This document shows positions 33,061 through 43,745 of a DNA stretch of 64,000 nucleotides, piece after piece. The stretch spans positions 271,001-335,000 of the forward strand of contig CAUYUJ010014760.1 of the NCBI GenBank assembly GCA_963575745.1, in the 5' to 3' direction. The notes beneath the pieces were generated by a model, which did not search any database, was not told where the DNA came from, and saw only the letters and a list, made by a program, of their open reading frames with translations. Numbering within the stretch: position 1 is the stretch's first letter; each line of letters opens with the position of its first letter. Origin of the DNA: Prorocentrum cordatum (lineage: Eukaryota > Sar > Dinophyceae > Prorocentrales > Prorocentraceae). Made by a program: the position numbers and the translations under genes.

Positions 33061-34890
33061 GTTGGTGTGAATGTGGTGTGTGCTGTGTCGTGAATTGCGT
33101 GTTGCGTGTTGTGTGTGTCACGAGTGTTGTGTGTTGTGTGTGCTGTGTATTGTGTGTGCTGTGTGTGTTGTGTGTGCGTGCGTGCGTGCGTGCGTGCGAG
33201 CGTGCGTGCGTGCGTGTGTGCGAATGTGTGCGTGCGTGCGTGTGCGTGTGCGTGTGCGAGCGTGCGTGTGCGTGTGCGTGTGCATGTGCGTGTGCGTAAA
33301 CGTGAACGTGAGCGTATACGTGAGCGTGTGCGTGTGAGCGTGTCCGTGTCCGTGCGCATGTGCGAGTGCGTGTGTGCGTGTGTGCGCCTATGCGTGTGTG
33401 CGTGTGTGCGTGTGTGCGTGTGCGTGTGTGCGTGTGCATGTGTGCGTGTGTGCGTGTGTGCGTGTGTGCGTGTGTGCGCGCGTGAACGTGCGCCCGTGCG
33501 TACGTGCGTGCGTGCATGCGTGCGCGGGTGCTTGCGTGCGCGTGCGCTCAAGTGCGCGCGTGCGTGCGCGCGTGCGCGCGCGTGCGTGCGCGTGCGCGTG
33601 CGTGCGTGCGCGTGCGTGCGTGTGTGCGCGCGTGTGAGCGTGCGCGCCTATGCGTGCGTGCGCGTGCTTGCGTGCGCGTGCGTGCGTGCGCGTGTGCTCA
33701 CGCGCGCGCGTGCGTGCGCGCGTGCGCGCGCGTGCGTGCGCGTGCGCGTGCGTGCGCGTGCGTGCGTGCGTGCGTGCGTGTGTGCGCGCGTGCGCGCGTG
33801 CGCGCCTATGCGTGCGTGCGCGAGTTCGCGTGCGCGTGCGCGTGTGCGCGTGTGCGCGTGTGCGGAATTGTGTGCGCGCGTGCGCGGGCGCGCGTGCGTG
33901 CGTGTGCGTGTGCGCGTGTATGCGTGCGTGTGTGTGTGTGCGCGTGTGTGCGTGTGTACGTGTGTGCGTGTGCGTGTGTGCGCGTGTGTGTGTGGGTGTA
34001 TGTGTGCGCGTGCGTGTGTGTGGGTGTGTGTGCGTGTGTGCTTGTGTACACGCGTGCACGTGTGCGCGCGTGCGCGCGTGAGCTTGTGGGGGTGTGCGCG
34101 CGTGTGCGTGTGCGCGCGTGCGCGCGCGTGTGCGCGTGTCCGCGCGTGCGCACGTGCGCGTGTGCGCGCGTGCGCGTGTGCGCGCGTGAGCGTGAGCGCG
34201 CGTGCGCGAGTGAGCGCGTGCGCGCGTGCGCTTGATCGCGCGCGCGCGCGTGCGCGTGAGCGTGGGTGTGCGTGTGCGCGTGCGTGTGCGCGTGTGCGCG
34301 CGTGTGCGTGAGTGCGTGTGCGGGTGCGAGCGCGTGTGCGATTGCGTGTGCGTGTGCATGTGCGCGTGCGCGTGCGTGCGTGCGTGCGTGTGCGTGTGAA
34401 TGCGCGTGTGCGTGTGCGTCTGCGTGCGCGCGTGCGCGTGCGCGTGCGGGCGCGTGTGCGCGTGCGTGTGAGTGCGTGTGTGCGCGTGCGCGTGCACATG
34501 CGCGTGCGTGTGCGGGTGCGTGTGCGTGTGCGGGTGCGCGTGCGCGTGCGCGTGCGCGTGCGCGTGCGTGTGCGTGTGCGTGTCCGCGTGCGCGTGCGCG
34601 TGCGCGTGCGTGTGCGTGTGCGTGTGCGTGTACGTGTGCGTGTGCGTGATGGTGTGGGTATGGCTTCGGGTGTTGAAGTGGGTGTTGGTGCGGGTGTGGG
34701 TGTGGGTGCGAATGAAAGCGTGGGTGTGGTATGGGTGTGGGTGTGGGTGTGGGTTCGGATGTGGGCGTGGGTGTGGGTGCGGGTGTGGGTGTGGGAGTGG
34801 GTGTGGGCGTGGGTGTGGGTGTGGGTATGAGTGTGGGTGTGGGTGTGGGTGTGGGTGCGGGCGCGGGTGCGCGCGCGTGTACGTTAGTTC
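33061..34890. repeat. 1.8 kb alternating (GT/GC)n tract
   Basis: TGTGTTGTGTG at 33064-33175, then GCGTGCGTG, GTGCGCGTGTGC and GCGTGTGCGTGT mixtures to 34650, then GTGGGTGTGGGTGTGGGT to 34870. Almost perfectly alternating purine-pyrimidine for about 1.5 kb. ORFs of Val/Cys/Arg/Ala or Thr/His/Ala on either strand are artefacts. Confidence 0.97.
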
Positions 34891-35050
34891 CGCTTCTTGT
34901 GAAACAGCAGCTTACGACCTCGACGCATCGACCACGAGCAACCTGCGCCCATTTGTTTGACCAACTCCTCCGCTGCTGTTGCCCAGCCCAACAAAAAAAA
35001 TCCTGAGAAAACCCCAATCCGTGGATGATTTCAAAAATTGATGCTACGGA
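34891..35050. other. Short unique segment
   Basis: About 160 bp between two repeat blocks. A minus frame gives [19 protein letters not shown] and then runs into the repeat; not called. Confidence 0.4.
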
Positions 35051-35315
35051 TCTGGTGATCGATTGTGAGATCGATCATGATATCGACAGTGGAATCGATA
35101 CTGTTGTGAGGACGGTTGTAAGGTCGATCGTGAGACCGAGAGTGAAATTGATTCATTGAGATCGATAATGAGATCGATCGCGAGATCGATCATGCGATCT
35201 CTAGTGAGATCGCTTGTAAGATTGATGATGAGATCGATTATGAGATCGATGGTGAGGTCGATGGAGAAATCCGTAATAAAATCGATTATGAGACCGATCG
35301 ATCAGAAAATCGACC
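35051..35315. repeat. GATCGAT-rich 12 bp-type repeat
   Basis: Units of the form GAGATCGATNATGAGATCGA with an 11-13 bp spacing, unusually rich in GATC and A/T for this window. Confidence 0.85.
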
Positions 35316-35450
35316 AAGAACCCGGGAACCCGGGAACCTCGCCGCACTCGGAAATCGGCCCGGAACCCAGAACCGGGGACCCAGGAACCCGGGAACCTGG
35401 GAACCCGGAACCGGGAACCCAGGAACCCGGGAACCCAGCCTGCCACCCAA
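35316..35450. repeat. GGGAACCCNGGAACC short tandem repeat
   Basis: CCCGGGAACC and ACCCAGGAACCCGGGAAC units, self-complementary in part (GGGAACC/GGTTCCC). Confidence 0.85.
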
Positions 35451-36485
35451 ATCGGCGAGAACTTTCGCCAAATCCTTCAACTTCCGCTAGGACCCTTTCA
35501 GTGCAAGCACTGATTGGGGAACTATATAAAATCGGATATGTGGAAGATTCCATGGCGCCTAGCAGCCCTGGGCGCCTCTTAGGCCCCTTCCCCTTTCCCC
35601 TCGGAACGCCCGCCCGAGCGCGACGGCAGATTTGCGCGGGGGCCGCTCAATCCGTACGCAAGCAAGACGTGCCTTTACACGCGCGGAGCACCGCCGCTGG
35701 CAAACTGGCCCGCGAACTCCGCGCGCAACAACAGCGGCATAATGCACCTGCGACCGACGATCCGCCAGAGTGGCGAGACGTGCTGGCTGAGTGCGACAGC
35801 CACTCTGCTTGATAGAAAGACGCAAGAAATCACGATGGTCAACCAGCCACGTGTGGTTGGGCGCGACTGCTGTGGGAACCTGCGCTGGCCACCAGGCCGT
35901 ATACACGTGAAGATACGTCAAAGAAATACTCCTCGTGGAGCGTCGACGTTCCTGCAAACGTCTCGAGTTCTGGACAACAATAACCGCATCGATTTTCCCT
36001 TCCGCCTCATCCCTCGCCTGGCCTGCCCGGATCCTTTTTTCCCGCACGCGTTCTATCGGTTCCCGCTGTGCGTGTACCAATACTTCGAATCTAAAATCTC
36101 CAGTGAGCCTGGCACTGGCACACCCCTAATCACGGCGCTCTCTATGTGGGAGCGTTCTTGATTATCCCTCCGGACAACGAAATCGGCCCCCAACAGGGAC
36201 ACCTTGGCCCCGCCAGCCGACCTACCCTTCCTAGGTGGAGATGGGTGCCGCTTCGTTCGATTTTCGCAACACCCATCCTCACCAGGGAGAGACATCCTGG
36301 ACGACCCAGCTGTTCCTGTTCCAGTAGGGAGCGCGATGGTCTGATGATGGTGGATCCATCGCACGGATTGCTTGGGTCTCGCCAAGTTTACCCTGATGCC
36401 GTGTCCTCCGGTTCGAAAAAACTAATTATCCTGACGAAGGACCCAACCATATGCAGTTGTGAGTACTGCAACTATGAATATGTTC
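35451..36485. other. No recognisable gene
   Basis: Moderate-composition unique sequence. Open frames (35742-36161 plus, 35559-36080 minus) carry no recognised domain, so the strand of any decayed gene cannot be decided. Confidence 0.4.
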
Positions 36486-36489
36486 TGTG

Positions 36490-36750
36490 GTGGGGCTCCC
36501 CATGGGGCCACGATACTGGGCGGGGGGGACGCATGCGGGTGGTAGCACTGGGGCCTTCGGTGAAGCCCCCCCTGTGGGGCCAGAAACGCTGTACTGGGTG
36601 GGGGAGACGCATGCGGGCGGTAGCACTGGGATCTTCGGTGGAGCTCCCTATGGGGCCACGAAACGCTGTCCTGGGTGGGGGGGGACGCATGCGGGCTGTA
36701 GCACTGGGGCCGTCGGTGGAGCTCCCTATGGGGCCACGAAACATGTGAGG
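36490..36750. repeat. 77-78 bp tandem repeat, 3 copies (GGGGCCTTCGG family)
   Basis: Units begin GGGTGGGGGAGACGCATGCG, then GGTAGCACTGGG-CTTCGGTG and CTATGGGGCCACGAAACG. Starts at 36518, 36596 and 36673. It shares GACGCATGCGGG, CTTCGG and GGGGCCACGAAACGC blocks with the 8.6 kb and 48 kb arrays. Confidence 0.85.
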
Positions 36751-36763
36751 GGTGTGCTCAAAC

Positions 36764-36850
36764 GGGTGATGATGATGATGATGATGATGCTGCTGATGAT
36801 GATGATGATGATGATGCTGATGATGATGATGATGGTGGTGGTGGAAGAGG
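36764..36850. repeat. (GAT)n tract
   Basis: ATGATGATG with CTG variants, ending in GGTGGTGGTGG and GGAGGAGG. Confidence 0.95.
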
Positions 36851-38550
36851 AGGAGGGGGAGGAGGAGGAAGGAAGGAAGGATGGATGGAAGGAAGGAGGA
36901 AAGCGGGGCGCTGTCTCTTCAAAAAGCGGACCCAACACCACAAGGTGGTTGGGAAACAAGCGGCATGCACGCATACACTTTCAGAGGCAAGCGGTGGATC
37001 GGCGCTGGCCCCCCTGGCGGCGCCAATAGCGCAGCGCCGCCATTGGCGCGCTTCGCGCGCCAGGGAGGTGTCCAGCGCCGATCAAATGTTTCCGCGCGGG
37101 CCTCCAACAGCACATGTGCTGTAACGCTTGCTTTACATGAGACAAGCCTGGTGTCAAGGAGGAGCAGCAGGAGCAAGGCGAATCAATTTAGACTGGCCAC
37201 GTCTATAATGAAGTCAAGGGCTAGTAAGCGGCACACATCAAACCAGAAACATCCGCTACCTGCCACCGCTGGCCGGGTAAACGTCATCCTATCAGTTTGC
37301 GTATCGCACTTCACCCCAGTTACTGGGAGACAGGGGTGAGCTTTTCAATGGCAACAGTATTGCCCTGAGCGTGCAGGGCATGCTTACCCCCGAACTCGCT
37401 TTAGATTAGGCTTGAGGTGGTCACTGCTGGGCCCCCCTATGGCAGTCTTCTGCAAGCTTACTAAGATGTTCTGATTAGGTGATGAAGACCAACCCTCCAT
37501 AGTATTGAGTCACATGCAGGTGGTGGGAGCGCGGGTTCGCAAATAGAGCAGGGAGCTCGGGGTGACGCTGCTTGCTGGCAAGTGTCCAGGGGAGGGTCCC
37601 CCGGGCTGTGCCTCAGACAGACTCGACAAACCAACCTAGACTGCCTCCACACCCAGCTCTGGCTTCCCACCGTGAGACCAGCAGGCACAGCAGGATCGAT
37701 AGCAGGAGGAGGGACAGAGGGAGGAGCAACGGGAGGGGCAAGGGCGAGGGGGAACCAAAGACAGCCCCAGGAGCCCTCTTTGCAGTACTCACAGGACCCT
37801 TGCAATCGGTGCAGAACTCGCTGGCGTGAGGTGCGTGCCTGCGCGAAGTCACGAAATCTACATGTTCAGCGGCCGGGCTGGTCTGAAGAAGAAGAAGCCG
37901 ACCTACTTTACCAAAGATGGAAGCATGCACTTCGCCATGGCCCGTGATACGGACACAAAGACCACCCAGCACAGTGGTGTTCCCGATGCCCTTGTTTGAA
38001 ACAAGACCCATCCCAGAAAACTCTCTTCAGGCTTCAAGGACAGTAGCGCCAAGATCCACGATCCCTGCGACAGCACGAGAGAAGCAGGCGCGCGGGGGTC
38101 AGCGCATCATCTCTCTCGGCCCACCCGCCCCCTACACCCCCAACCCCCTACCCCTCCCCCGGCTTCCCGCTGGCCCTCGGCCGCGGACCGACGCCACGCC
38201 GCCCGCTCGTGCCCGCAGCAGAGGGGGGAAGAGGGAGGGGGGTGGGGGGACGGTCCGACTCGCAGGCGAAGCCGAGGTTCGATTCCCGCAAGGCCAACAG
38301 CTGCTCCTGCCCGCCCCCCAGCCAGAAACCAGCGGAGGCTGCGGCGCCGGACCGCCGGGAGACCACGATACGTTCTCCCACCGATGCGCCTCGTCCTCCT
38401 CAGCCTTGCTGCTGCTGCTGCTGCTCTTCCTCCTCCTCCTCCTCAACCTGCTGCTCCTCAACCTCCTATTCTACCTGTTTATCCTTCTCTTTCTCTTCCT
38501 GGAATTCACAAACCTCTGGGGGCGGATTGTTCGGCGAGCTAACACATCCA
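36851..38550. other. No recognisable gene
   Basis: Contains an imperfect palindrome near 37010-37072 (GGCGGCGCCAATAGCGCAGC; CGCCATTGGCGCGCTTCGCG) and CTG/CTC triplets at 38400-38495. A minus-strand frame (38011-37613) has a protein-like segment (VDFVTSRRHAPHASEFCTDC) with no family I can name. The remaining frames look like shadows. Confidence 0.4.
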
Positions 38551-38554
38551 ACCC

Positions 38555-38600
38555 CTCGTCCCCTTCGGGGAAGGGTTTTCCAACTTTCAACCCCGTGTTT
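38555..38600. repeat. Dispersed hairpin element core, copy 2
   Basis: CCCCTCGTCCCCTTCGGGGA followed by AGGGTTTTCC matches the core of the elements at 23.2 and 57.1 kb. Confidence 0.6.
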
Positions 38601-38753
38601 CTGGACAGACACCCGCCATGGAGCAAAGGGTCGGGATTGGCCCTACATGGATCCAATATGGCCCCAGACAAGCCAAGACGGCCTCCAGGATGACAAAATA
38701 TGGCCCAGGATGACCTCCAACATGCCGGAAGGGCGCCAAGGAAGCCCCAAGGC

Positions 38754-38806
38754 TGTAAATCAAGCTCACTCCCGAGGGGGTTGTGTATCATCCCTTGCTC
38801 GCCGCC
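38754..38806 (+). repeat. Candidate 5' LTR start (short direct repeat, left copy)
   Basis: TGTAAATCAAGCTCACTCCC, then GAGGGGGTTGTGTATCATCC and CTTGCTCGCCGC. It matches 47771-47823 with three substitutions. No purine run precedes this copy, as expected for a 5' end. Confidence 0.5.
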
Positions 38807-38909
38807 TGGCGCTGCGCGCCATCTTCTTCTGCAGCCACGACGCAGCCGTCGCGACCCACGGAATCGAAACCCAGCGGCTTCCTGCTCGCGCTGTTGCTTA
38901 GCGCCTACG

Positions 38910-39415
38910 CCAAAGTCAGCGACGCTATCAACGCCTACTTGTCCGACGACAGCGTCAGCGACGCCGTCATCAACGACTACCTTGCCAACTCCTACGCCAG
39001 CGTCAGCGACGCCAGCACCTACGCCTCCAACGCCTACTTCCCTTACGTCAGCGTCAGCGACGCCGACATCAACGCCTACTTCTCTCACGACAGCGTCAGC
39101 GACGCCGTCATCAACGACTATTTCGCCTACTTCTCCTACATCAGCGTCAGCGACGCCGAATTCAACGCCTGCTTCTCCTACGCCAGTGTCAGCGACACAA
39201 GCTTCAACGCCTACTTCTCCCGGGCCAGCGCAAGCGACGCCAGCATCAGCGCCTACCTCCCCAAAGCCAGCGTCAGCGACGCCAGCATCAACGCCTGCTT
39301 CTCCAACGCCAGCGTCAGCGACGCAAACATCAACGCCTACTTCTCTCACGCCAGCGTCAGCGACGCCAGCATCAACGCCTACCTCGACGCCAATGTCAGC
39401 GACGCGGCTCATTAT
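38910..39415. repeat. 42 bp minisatellite, about 12 copies
   Basis: The unit has the core GCGTCAGCGACGCCAGCATC followed by AACGCCTACTTCTC. Both strands stay open: plus gives a 14-residue repeat (VSDASINAYFSHAS), minus gives Ala/Asp/Val/Gly repeats. The plus frame (38783-39451) spans it without interruption and uses ATG-less context at its start; I do not call a gene. It lies between the left terminal repeat and gag. Confidence 0.85.
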
Positions 39416-39447
39416 CTCATTCTTGACAAACTGACGGGCAACTATGC

Positions 39448-40620
39448 GTGAATGGCGATCCGGCACAACAGGAGGTCCAGCTCTGGAAGCTCAGTGAGAA
39501 CCTCGCCGTGGCCCAGAGCCTCGCATCGAAGCTCGCGCCGAAGCTGAGCGGGACTGCCCGCGGCGCAGCACTGAATATGACGGTGGCGCAGCTGCACCCA
39601 GCAGCCGCGGCAGACATTGAAGCCCCCGATGACAAGATGCGACATAGGAACCAGGTCGGCATCGAGAATGCGCGACAACACCTGGAGGCTAACTTGGGCC
39701 AGCAGAAGCCCGTGCAGAAGGGCGAGACCCTCGAAAACTTCTTCGAGTCAACTCAACATCGCCGACGAAGATGCGATGTTGAGTCGAACAACATCATCAA
39801 CGCATGACGGAGTGGCTCATCCGATTCGAAACTGGACTGCAGCAGCTACGCGAGGACGAAGTGGAGCTGGACGACGCGGCGGGATGGTTTCTGCTGCTCA
39901 AAGCTGGGCTCACGGCAGATCGACGAGAACGTGTCGCGGGCAACCTGCCCGACGAGCACTACGGCAACCAGCGCATCCGCGGGCTGCTGGTCAGGATGTT
40001 CCCGGACATACATACGTCGGAGCGCCGAGCTCCCCCGCCGCGGCCATGAACCAACCAGTCGCGCTCACAAGGCGGCTGGCGCGGCAACGTTTCCTCCAGC
40101 CGCGGGGGGCGCTCTACCAATGTCGTCGACGAGCCCGGCGACGAGAACGACGAAGAGCAAGGGGAGGACGATGACGACGAGACAGACGCCCAGGACATGG
40201 TTCGCCAGGAGCCCGAGGCTTTCAGCGCCGAGCTCGAGTCCTTCAACGTAGACATCTCCGAGCTGTTCGACGGCGACGACTCTGCCTGGGTCGAAGCTGC
40301 CGCGGCGGAACTTGCCGCTATTCCCGAGGCCATAGCAACCATCAGATCGGCTCGGGAGGCCCTCAAGGGCCGCGGCAAGGCGAAGTCCGCGCCGAACCGC
40401 CGCCCGACCAAGCTACAGAGCCGGGTGGGTCGACCAGCGCAGGAGGAACACTTCTTGCTGGGACTGCGGCGAGACCGGACACTGGACAGGGGACAAGGAG
40501 CGCCCCGCGCCAGGTGCTCGCAAGTTCGCGCCCAAGGACAGCAAGTCAAAGCGCGGTGGACGAGGAGGTCGCGGAGGCCGCCCTCAGCGCCAGGCACACT
40601 TCACCGAGCAGGTCCAGTTC
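39448..40620 (+). pseudogene. copia gag remnant with altered zinc knuckle
   Basis: Capsid-like helical sequence begins in one frame (39448 to about 39800, ending near KGETLENFFE). It continues in a second frame from 39804 (WLIRFETGLQQLREDEVELD, then AAGWFLLLKAGLTADRRERV), which is the dinoflagellate copia-type gag layout. A TGA interrupts at 40047-40049. The same frame resumes with an acidic linker and a helix ending EAIATIRSAREALKGRGKAK. After a further shift near 40400, a zinc knuckle appears at 40456-40503: C-W-D-C-G-E-T-G-H-W followed seven residues after His by Arg-Pro where a Cys-Pro would be expected, so the last metal ligand seems lost through TGC to CGC. Role when intact: RNA packaging in the virus-like particle. 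Confidence 0.65.
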
Positions 40621-40679
40621 GCGGACGAGGAGATCGCCCTGCACCCGCAGGGACCAGTCACGCCGCCCCCAGAGACTTG

Positions 40680-40784
40680 TGTCTCGGAGCGGCTCATCCA
40701 CCACCTGCCGAACGTGAACGTCGCGATCGGCAGTGACAAGCCGTGGACGAAGGCGTCGGCGCGGTCGACACCGCCTGTTTTTTG

Positions 40785-40836
<52 letters not shown>

Positions 40837-41090
40837 CTTCTCGGGCAAGAAGTGGTGCGACAACTACAATGACATCCTCGCGAAGATTGGGCTTGCCAAC
40901 CGCAGATCCTCGAGGAGCCGGAGGACGAGGTCTACAGGTTCGGCAACGGAGGTACCCTCTCAAGCAAGCTGCGCGTCACCGCGCCGCTTGCGTTGTGCGG
41001 CCAGGCTGGCCGCGTCGTATTCAGCGTCGTGGACAGCCCAGCGCTGGGTCTGCTCATCGGCCGCGACTTCACCCAGCCTTCCAAGATCGA
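40680..41090 (+). pseudogene. copia aspartic protease remnant interrupted by a CT microsatellite
   Basis: The catalytic motif appears as AVDTAC with Asp at 40767-40769. Eleven bases past the Cys codon the sequence becomes (CT)23 (40789-40834). The protein-like sequence then resumes in another frame as SGKKWCDNYNDILAKIGL, and after one more shift near 40900 as EDEVYRFGNGGTLSSKLRV, then VVFSVVDSPALGLLIGRDF, the typical C-terminal half (F-G-N/D-G..., then LLIG-x-D-F). The frame thus changes at least twice in 150 codons. When intact, this enzyme would cleave the gag-pol polyprotein. The open frame from 40993 uses a TTG and should not be read as a start. Confidence 0.7.
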
Positions 41091-41879
41091 CATTTCTCTC
41101 TGGAAGGGCCAGATTCGCATCGGGAACGCCACCCAGAAGCTCACCACGAGCGCCGCGGGCCAACCCGCAATCAAGTTGCAGCCAGAGGACTGGCAAGCCA
41201 TCAAGGACGCCGGCATGGAGCAACCGCCCAGCGCGGCCAGCTCGTCCGGAAGGAAGCGACAGCTGGACAAGACCCTGTACGTAGAGATCGAGAAGACGCT
41301 CGACCGACGGGATGGGAAGACGAGGGCGGGCGACCAGCCCACGGCCAACAACCCTACCAGGACCAGCGCGCTGACCGACACCATCAACAACCTCGTCACG
41401 AAGAACAAGCTGAATGTTCCGAGACGTCTACAGACTCGTCGACCGAAGGGGTCGCGGCTGCTTTCGGCCGTAGCCTCAGCCCTGGTCTGCTGCCCCACCG
41501 CAGCTCCAGCTCCGAACCTCGCGCAAGCGACGCTGCCGCCGACGACCTACCCCCCGACGTGCGTGACCGAGCCCCTGCAGGACTGCACCGCCTGTGGCGA
41601 GACGACTCTCGAGGCCTGCAGCCATCGAAGGTTATGCTCGGACTGCGTCTTCGGCACGCCCGTAACCCTAAGCCACGGCCAGGGCGCCATCGCCAACGGC
41701 TGCCTCGAACTCGAAGTCAACATCGCGGAGGAGGAGCAGCCGCGCGTGAGGACGCTCAAGAAGGGGGCGAAGCCGCAGCTGATCGCTGGCAAGCGCTCAG
41801 TCTTCGTCACCAGCAAGAGCGGCATCCAGCCGCAGAAGATCGGCCAGGCCTTGATTACTAACCTGGCTAAGTCTACAAC
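41091..41879 (+). pseudogene. copia pol linker between protease and methyltransferase-like domain
   Basis: Same frame as the end of the protease. Low-complexity, charged and Pro/Ala-rich, with a possible Cys cluster (CTACGETTLEACSHRRLCSDC) around 41586-41646. A second frame also looks protein-like around 41410-41640, so an unrecognised indel pair is possible. The end (GKRSVFVTSKSGIQPQKI) leads into the next domain. No function assigned. Confidence 0.4.
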
Positions 41880-42510
41880 CAGAGCCAGCCCGACCCGACC
41901 TCCACAGCGAACGGCACCGTGCTCTACGAGTGGTGCTGCAACCCGGACAGCAAGCTCAGCGCCGTCTGGAAGAAGAAGGGAGGAGCTGCTGTCAAGTGTG
42001 GTCTTCCAAGCTTCGACCTCCCCAAGCATTTCGTGGTCCAGAAGCTAAAGGGCAGGATCCGGAAACACCTTGCCGCAGGCAAAACTGTGCGAGTTCACGC
42101 TGCGTTTCCATGCCAACCGTGGACATCGCCACAGCGACTCGTCGTCAAGAGCGACCCGAGCGAGATCCCCAAGCTCAACAGGGATCGGGCGAAGTCCAAG
42201 CAGATGATCGGCCTGTTCTTGCAGTCAATGTCAAGGCTGCGCAAGGAGTTCGGCGCCCAACTCGCCGTCTCGTTTGAGTGGCCGAAGGACTGCGACGGAT
42301 GGGGCCCCAACAAGAAAGCCATTGCCAAGGGAGCAGCTCCCGCACGCCGTGGACTTCGACGGCTGCGCGTTCGACCTCAAGACGAAGAATGGGATCCACA
42401 TCCAGAAGCCGTGGCGGATCATCGCCGATCATTTCGGGTTCGACGACTCGCCCAGGCGCTTCTGCAGCGGGGGGCGCCCACGCGCAGAGGCCGACGCACG
42501 ACCGAGCTCG
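41880..42510 (+). pseudogene. Methyltransferase-like domain within the copia polyprotein
   Basis: Frame starting near 41880 reads YEWCCNPDSKLS (41925 on), a LPSFDLPK segment, a helix, then VRVHAAFPCQPWTSPQRL with Pro-Cys at 42108-42113, then RLRKEFGAQLAVSFEWPKDC. After a shift near 42330 it continues as HAVDFDGCAFDLKTKNGI, then QKPWRIIADHF. I recall the same order (x-E-W-C-C..., PC-x-PW, FEWP, DFDGCA, KPW) in many dinoflagellate copia polyproteins between protease and integrase. The PCQPW block resembles the catalytic Pro-Cys loop of C5-cytosine methyltransferases and the first block could be the SAM-binding strand, but this is by motif only. Cytosine methyltransferase capture by retrotransposons, including dinoflagellate ones, has been reported. 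Enzyme activity is not shown. Confidence 0.5.
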
Positions 42511-42599
42511 TGACTGTGCTAGCCGAGCAGCTGCGACGTCCGAACCGCCGACCTGCACGAGAAGCTCGCCCTTCATCGACGACGACAAGGGCAAGAAGA

Positions 42600-43745
42600 A
42601 GGACGGTTCCAGCCGCCGCAGCCAATCAGGAGCCATCGCTTGCGGCCGCGGAGGAGCGGACACTACGCTCCGCCATCGCGCAGCTCCACGTGAACACGGG
42701 GCACCCGTCCAACGATTCACTTGCCCGAGCCATTCGTGTGACTGGTGGATCGCAAAGGTCCATCGACATGGCTCGACCTCTGCTGCGACCTTGCGCAACA
42801 CATCAGCGACCGCTACCACATCTACGGGATCGGATCAGACTGGACAGGGACTTCAACGACTCCATCGGAGTGGACCTGTCAAACTGGCCGACTACGCTGG
42901 CAACCAGCTGGTCTACCTCAACCTGGTCGACCTGGCCCCAGGTGTTACGATGTCCGGCGCTGTCGCATCCAGGCGCCCACCGGTTGTTTTCGCTCGACTG
43001 TTGCAGATTTGGATTACGCATTTTGGCGCGCCTCAGTGCGTCATATTTGATGGAGGAGGCGAGTTCGAGCGAGAAATCTCCAAGGAGCTCGGGAACATGG
43101 ATTGCCGCTTGATGGCGACATCTGCGGCGACGCCGCAGCAGAATGCTACCGTGGAAAGACATGGAGGGATGTGGAAGGTGCACGCGAGGCAGCTGATCGA
43201 CCAGTTCAGCATCGGGTTCGACCAGCCTGCGGTCGCTCACAAAATCCAGCGGGCGGTCGCCTCCGCGCGCTGGGCCATGAACAGACAGGTCAACTCCAGG
43301 GGCGACTCGCCGTCGCAGTGGGTGCTCTGGCGAGGCCTTCGCCTCCCGTATGTCTTGCTGGACAACGCCGGCAGGCTGCCCCTGCGCGAGCGCATCGCGT
43401 CCGACAAGCCGTTCTCGGAGAGGATCGCCATCGTGAAGGCCGCGTAGACCTCCATGCAGCACCTGAGGTTCAAGCAGTCCCTCTCAAGGGCGCTGCCGGC
43501 CCGATCTCGGGCAGATGGAGCACGGCGCGCCAGCGACGTCTACCAGACGGGCGACCAGGTGTACTGCTGGAGGGGCAACGGCAAGCCCAAGAGAAGATAG
43601 GCCTCGCAATGGCACGGGCCCACCGTCATCATCGGGTTCGAAGACGCATCGAACGCGCGGGTCAGCCGCCGCTCCACGACCGCGAAGGTCAACCGTGGAC
43701 GCCTGCGCGGCGCCGCGGCCACGGAACTCGTTCCGTGGGGACAAG
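42600..43745 (+). pseudogene. copia integrase remnant
   Basis: Zinc-binding N-terminus: QLHVNTGHPSNDSLARAI (about 42678-42731), followed by Cys-containing sequence split over two frames. Core: first catalytic Asp in SIGVDL at 42873-42875, then a frameshift before VYLNLVDLAPGV; second Asp in CVIFDGGGEFE at 43049-43051; Glu in NATVERHGGMWK at 43154-43156. All three D-D-E residues are thus present, though in two frames. A TAG ends the frame at 43445-43447. Past it the same frame continues into an SH3-like C-terminal segment (ASDVYQTGDQVYCWRG, WHGPTVIIGFED) with a second TAG at 43598-43600. When intact it would insert the cDNA into the genome. Confidence 0.75.

Noticed and set aside
33106-34497. 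400-residue Cys/Val/Arg and Thr/His/Ala frames on both strands
   Set aside because: Artefacts of alternating GT/GC sequence.
39413-39466. Minus-strand peptide RHSRIVARQFVKNE, resembling a copia RT start motif
   Set aside because: Only ~15 residues, followed by the 42 bp minisatellite; overlaps the start of plus-strand gag sequence. Too short to call.
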